NCBI GenBank assembly: GCA_035715725.1
Contig: DASTKT010000064.1
Span: 1-22,674 of the forward strand
Direction: 5' to 3'
Source: JADGGV01 sp035715725
GTDB taxonomy: Bacteria > Gemmatimonadota > Gemmatimonadetes > Longimicrobiales > RSA9
DNA length: 22,674 nt
In this document: in pieces, positions 19,961-22,674 of the stretch
How positions within the stretch are numbered: position 1 is the first letter of the stretch
Layout: each line of letters begins with the position of its first letter
Translations under genes and position numbers: made by a program
Notes under the pieces: model-generated
The model's input: only the letters and a program-made list of their open reading frames with translations
Told to the model about the DNA's origin: nothing
Database searches by the model: none

Positions 19961-20359
19961 AGGCGGGGCCGCCCGCGGACGTGAGGACGGGCGCGGGCGC
20001 CGCGCCGGCGGGGCCGGGCTCGGGCTCGAACACCGAAGACACGGGATCGAGATCGAGATCGCGCTCGAGATCGGAACAGCTCTGCCGTGAAAGGCGCCCG
20101 GTGGGATGCTCCCCACCGGGCGCTTTCCATCATCGCCGGTGGGCTCCGAACGCGCGGGCACGCTTCGCGTGAGGTCCCGCGGACGCTCGATGGCCGCGCG
20201 GGCCGGCGACCCGGGCGTGAATCTCGCGCGCGGCGGTGCTCCGGACGGGTGGGCGAGCGCGTCACGTGTGCGTGGTGCCGTGGGACCGCGCACGCGGCCC
20301 GCCCGATGGAGCGGGCGCGGACGGTGCTCCGGCCGCGCATCTGTCGATCGGACGTTCTC
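19961..20359. other. Intergenic remainder before the transporter-like gene
   Basis: No gene seen. A short run of GATCGA/GAGATC units lies at 20044-20073, then the hairpin at 20089-20127. From 20130 to 20359 all frames are arginine-rich and without family likeness. GGTGCTCCGG occurs twice (about 20235 and 20322). No convincing promoter for the gene at 20360 could be seen. Confidence 0.35.
20089..20127 (+). terminator. Strong terminator-like hairpin
   Basis: CGCCCGGTGGG (20095-20105) pairs perfectly with CCCACCGGGCG (20112-20122) around a 6-base loop. GAAAG before and CTTTC after extend the stem past a single bulged G. The A-run and T-run on the two sides fit an intrinsic terminator that could work in both directions, though the T-run is only 3 bases. 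It lies about 330 bases after the HD gene and 230 before the next gene. Confidence 0.6.
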
Positions 20360-21316
20360 ATGCGCATCATCGTCGGCGAGCGTTCCCTTCCCCGCGGCGG
20401 GGCGGATGCGGCGCGCGTCGTCGCCTTGCTCGGCGTGCTGCTGCTCGCGGCGGCGCCGGCGCGGGCGCAGCAGCTCGGGCAGAAGGTGCTGGGCGGCGTC
20501 GGCATCGGCGCGGGGCTGCAGCCGGACTCGGGGCTGTACATCATCGACCGCTTCCTGTACTACGCGGCGGACCGGCTGCGGGACCGGGAGGGGAGGGTGG
20601 TGCCGATCCGCGGGCTGGACATCGACGCGTATGGGAACGCGTTCGGCGCGTCGCTCACGGTGAAGCCGCGGGGCGCGCCGTTCCTCAACTTCGCGGCCGC
20701 CGCCCCGCTGGCGCGGATCTCGTTGAGCAGCACGGATCCGCGGACCGCGATCGATCGCGCCGGACTCGGCGACATGACCGTGCAGCCGCTGAAGCTCGGG
20801 TGGCGGTGGCGGGGCGGCGACGTGGTGGCGGCGTATACGTTCTACGCGCCGACCGGGCGGTTCGAGCCGCGCGGCGGCGGCGTGGGGCGCGGGTTCTGGA
20901 CGCACCAGTTCTCGGTGGGCGGGGCGGCGTTCCGGAAGCGGGAGCGGCCGTGGCGGGCGTCGGCGCTGGCGAGCTACGACCTGAACCTGCGGAAGCGCGG
21001 GATCGACATCCGGCGTGGCAACTCGCTGCAGGTGCAGGGTGGGGCGGGCGTGGGCATCCTGCGCGTCGCGGTGGTGGGCGTGGCGGGGTACGCGTTCTGG
21101 CAGGTGAGCGACGACCGGGGGACGGACGTGCCGCCGGCGCTGCGTGGGCTGCGGACCCGGGTGTACGCGCTCGGGCCGGAGCTGGACGTGGCGATCCCGC
21201 GGCTGCGGCTGCAGGGCGAGGTGCGCGCGGAGTGGGAGTTCGGCGTGAAGGCGCGGACGCAGGGACACGTGCTCGTGGCCGGCCTCACGTACCAGGCGTG
21301 GCGGCCGGGGCGGTGA
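20360..21316 (+). CDS. Exported transporter-like outer-membrane protein (phenol MetA-pathway family)
   Basis: A 318-residue protein with a clear signal peptide: hydrophobic core ARVVALLGVLLLAAAP and cleavage after ARA at residue 36. The mature part is rich in alternating polar/hydrophobic strands (GNAFGASLTVKPRGAPFLN, VQPLKLGWRW, VVAAYTFYAPTGRFEP, RASALASYDLN, VEVRAEWEFGVKAR-like end). YTFYAPTGRFEP and the final GLTYQAW fit the family annotated as 'MetA-pathway of phenol degradation' outer-membrane transporters. The barrel fold and outer-membrane place are inferred from this. The ATG has only a weak GGAC before it. Confidence 0.78.
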   Translation: MRIIVGERSLPRGGADAARVVALLGVLLLAAAPARAQQLGQKVLGGVGIGAGLQPDSGLYIIDRFLYYAADRLRDREGRVVPIRGLDIDAYGNAFGASLTVKPRGAPFLNFAAAAPLARISLSSTDPRTAIDRAGLGDMTVQPLKLGWRWRGGDVVAAYTFYAPTGRFEPRGGGVGRGFWTHQFSVGGAAFRKRERPWRASALASYDLNLRKRGIDIRRGNSLQVQGGAGVGILRVAVVGVAGYAFWQVSDDRGTDVPPALRGLRTRVYALGPELDVAIPRLRLQGEVRAEWEFGVKARTQGHVLVAGLTYQAWRPGR

Positions 21317-21340
21317 CAATGCGCGACTCACGGGGACCCG

Positions 21341-21799
21341 ATGAAGATCTGGATCGACGCGGATGCCGCCCCGCGGGACGTGAAGGAGGTGGTGTATCGC
21401 GCGGCGCAGCGGCTGGGGCTGGAGACGCTCCTCGTCGCGAACCAGCGGCTGGCCGGTCCGCCGCACAATCCGTTCGTCTCCGCGGTGCGCGTCGAGGGCG
21501 GGCCGGACGCGGCGGACCTCTACATCGCGGAGCGAGCGGAGCCGGGCGACGTGGCGGTGACGGCGGACATTCCGCTCGCGGCGTCGCTCGTGGAGAAGGG
21601 CGTGGTCGTCATCGACCCGCGGGGCGAGGAGTACACGGCGGAGAACGTGAGGGAGCGGCTGGCCGTGCGCGACTTCATGGACGGCCTGCGCGGCGCCGGG
21701 GTCGAGACGGGCGGCGCGCGGGCGTACGGTCCGCGGGAGAAGCAGGCGTTCGCGGGCGCGCTGGACCGAGCGCTGACGCGGGCGCTGCGGCGCCGCTGA
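21341..21799 (+). CDS. YaiI/YqxD family (UPF0178, DUF188) protein
   Basis: A 152-residue protein of a very widespread family with a PIN-like nuclease fold but no established activity. Family marks: MKIWIDADAAPRDVKEVVYRAA at the N-terminus, LLVANQ (30-35), DAADLYIAERAEPGDVAVTADIPLAASLVEKG around residues 55-87, with the acidic cluster expected in PIN-like sites, and ENVRERLAVRDFMDGLR. Length is normal. It follows the transporter-like gene by 24 bases and is probably co-transcribed; a GGGG run is the only ribosome-binding candidate. Confidence 0.94.
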   Translation: MKIWIDADAAPRDVKEVVYRAAQRLGLETLLVANQRLAGPPHNPFVSAVRVEGGPDAADLYIAERAEPGDVAVTADIPLAASLVEKGVVVIDPRGEEYTAENVRERLAVRDFMDGLRGAGVETGGARAYGPREKQAFAGALDRALTRALRRR

Positions 21800-21899
21800 A
21801 CGGATCCCGTTCGGGCGGGTGGAGCCCGGGGTCGGGCGCGGGCGGGCCGGGGAGATCCACGCACATCGCGAGCTGGCGGTGGCGCCAGGGGAGGGCCCG

Positions 21900-22289
21900 A
21901 TGATCGCCGGAGCGCACTTCCTGCTCTACAGCACGGACGCGGACGCGGACCGCGCGTTCTTCCGGGATGTGCTCGGGTTCCCCGCGGTGGACGCGGACGA
22001 CGGCTGGCTGATCTTCGCGCTGCCGCCGGCGGAGCTGGCCGTTCACCCGGGCGGCGGCGAGCTGGTGCAGGAGCACGCGGGGCACCGGATGTTGGGCGCG
22101 GTGCTGTACCTGATGTGCGACGACGTGCGCTCGACGATCGAGTCGCTGGAGAAGAAAGGGGTGCACTGCGCGGCGGTCGCGGAGGCGGAGTGGGGGCTGG
22201 CGACGGCGATCACGCTCCCGAGCGGCGGCGCGATCGGGCTGTACCAGCCGCGGCACCCGACGGCGCTGCGGGTGGTGGGCGGGCGGTGA
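21900..22289 (+). CDS. VOC-family (glyoxalase/bleomycin resistance-like) protein
   Basis: A 129-residue protein with the paired beta-alpha-beta3 units of the VOC superfamily: HFLLYSTDADADRAFFRDVLGFP (residues about 6-28), then GWLIFALPPAELAVHPG, and the second unit VLYLMCDDVRSTIESLEKKGVH, TAITLPSGGAIGLYQP. H6 and the terminal E/H positions could bind metal, but the last ligand (usually E in the final strand) is replaced by LYQPRHP, so activity is uncertain. The ATG (21900) is preceded by GGGGAGGG. It lies about 100 bases after the YaiI gene in the same direction. Confidence 0.9.
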   Translation: MIAGAHFLLYSTDADADRAFFRDVLGFPAVDADDGWLIFALPPAELAVHPGGGELVQEHAGHRMLGAVLYLMCDDVRSTIESLEKKGVHCAAVAEAEWGLATAITLPSGGAIGLYQPRHPTALRVVGGR

Positions 22290-22340
22290 CGGGAACGGAT
22301 TGGTTTCACCGCAGAGGCGCAGAGGGCGCGGAGAGCGGCA
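22290..22340 (+). repeat. TTCACCGCAGAGGCGCAGAGG-type repeat module
   Basis: Directly after the VOC stop: CGGGAACGGATT, then TTCACCGCAGAGGCGCAG and AGGGCGCGGAGAG. The same opening, CGGGAACGGAAT plus TTCACCGCAGAGG, is found at 19776-19812, where it ends a full element. Here the 60-bp core is missing, so only the terminal module is present. Confidence 0.75.
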
Positions 22341-22375
22341 ACGGAAAGCCGGGCGACACAGCTTCGTCGGCAACC

Positions 22376-22650
22376 GAACGAATTTTTCACAGGGAGCTCG
22401 GGAGCTTGGGAGGACGGCCTGTGCCGGCGGGGCGTAGCATCCGCGGCGAACGCATGCATCCATTTTGAAGTTGGACCCGGGCTACGCCGCCTCCGACGCC
22501 GACGCCGGAAATGAAGCTGGGGGTTGCACCGGCGACCCGCGGTCCACCGGTGCAACCCCCAAAAAGGATGCTTCCGCTACGACGAACCGGCGCCCCGCCG
22601 CTCACGCCGTTCTCCCCAGCTCCCAAGCTCCCTGTGAACAAAGCCGTTCA
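22376..22650. repeat. Palindromic element with terminal inverted repeats (MITE-like)
   Basis: The left end (from CGAACG, then TTCACAGGGAGCT at 22386-22398, CGGGAGCTTGGGAGGACGG) is repeated in reverse at the right end (AGCTCCCTGTGAA, 22626-22638, then the complement of GAACGG). Inside the ends, GGCGGGGCG and GTAGC...ATCC on the left (about 22427-22441) also have complements on the right (22565-22605). A perfect hairpin sits near the centre. No open frame of note; too small to encode a transposase. Confidence 0.65.
22518..22561. repeat. Long perfect hairpin within the palindromic element
   Basis: GGGGGTTGCACCGG (22519-22532) pairs with CCGGTGCAACCCCC (22547-22560) without mismatch, and T22518 with A22561. 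The 14-base loop holds a further GACC-CGC-GGTC stem. It is followed by AAAAA on the plus strand, so it is not a standard terminator in either direction. Confidence 0.85.
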
Positions 22651-22674
22651 AACGCCGACGAAGCTGCGCCGCCC

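Noticed and set aside
20044..20073. GATCGA/GAGATC repeats as a replication-related Dam-site cluster
   Set aside because: Only a few imperfect units, and no dnaA, DnaA boxes or other origin genes in the window.
20236..21903. A 555-codon plus-strand frame across the transporter-like and YaiI genes
   Set aside because: Two recognisable genes lie in other frames of the same stretch; this one is glycine/arginine-rich only.
22518..22561. Intrinsic terminator for the VOC gene
   Set aside because: The A-run follows the stem on the plus strand and there is no T-run after the stem on either strand. The VOC gene ends 230 bases away.
1..22674. tRNA or rRNA genes
   Set aside because: I looked for T-arm sequences such as GGTTCGAATCC and for rRNA landmarks by eye and found none.

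Overview
This is a very GC-rich bacterial chromosomal segment (GC-ending codons dominate every convincing gene) with no rRNA, tRNA, CRISPR array, transposase or phage gene that I can see. The gene content suggests a soil or sediment bacterium of the Gemmatimonadota, or less likely the Acidobacteriota. The pointers are a PadR regulator coupled to a duplicated MacB/FtsX-type permease without its own ATPase, carboxypeptidase-regulatory-like repeats, an ECF sigma factor of the DGPF-linked (ECF42) type, and many short CACGGAG / TTCACAGGGAG / TTCACCGCAGAGG intergenic repeat modules. The phylum is inferred; no marker gene is present.

Layout. 1-562: the 3' end of a carboxypeptidase-regulatory-like domain protein, apparently frameshifted. 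580-2134 (minus): a three-gene operon, ArsR regulator, AHSA1/SRPBCC protein and N-acyl-homoserine-lactonase-like metallo-beta-lactamase, joined by two ATGA overlaps; its promoter and a perfect palindrome lie at 2178-2215. 2216-2758: no intact gene, only possible gene relics. 2759-3127: a small membrane-anchored protein, probably cut short. 3131-6192: PadR plus a 909-residue ABC permease, preceded by what looks like a leaderless promoter inside a 19-bp palindrome. 6452-8152 (minus): an exported TPR protein.

8633-10327: three small plus-strand genes, two of unknown function and one HTH protein with an Xre/MbcA/ParS-like toxin-binding C-terminus. Directly before the last is a strikingly regular array of seven 12-bp direct repeats. 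This is the best candidate here for something undescribed. 10473-12241: a YCII/DGPF protein and an ECF42-type sigma factor sharing a GTGA overlap, behind a TGTCGA-N17-CGTC promoter that fits autoregulation. 12400-12915 (minus): MsrA, followed upstream by a broken cupin gene. 13131-13658: a four-helix membrane protein. 13622-15555 (minus): a GDCCVxC protein, a MerC-like membrane protein and an M20 peptidase. 15667-16527: an NmrA-like NAD(P)-binding protein. 16659-17207: a lipoprotein. 17300-18210: a GNAT acetyltransferase, a possible 36-codon gene and a small membrane protein.

18522-19756: a beta-carbonic anhydrase coupled by GTGA to an HD-domain hydrolase. On either side are two oppositely oriented copies of one roughly 180-bp repeat element (about 18271-18443 and 19776-19960). 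20360-22289: an outer-membrane transporter-like protein, a YaiI/YqxD protein and a VOC-family protein. 22290-22674: more repeat modules, including a roughly 275-bp element with terminal inverted repeats and a very stable central hairpin.

Four-base ATGA or GTGA overlaps occur at seven junctions (1296, 1793, 3463, 10844, 14800, 17863, 19163), so translational coupling is the main way genes are tied together here.
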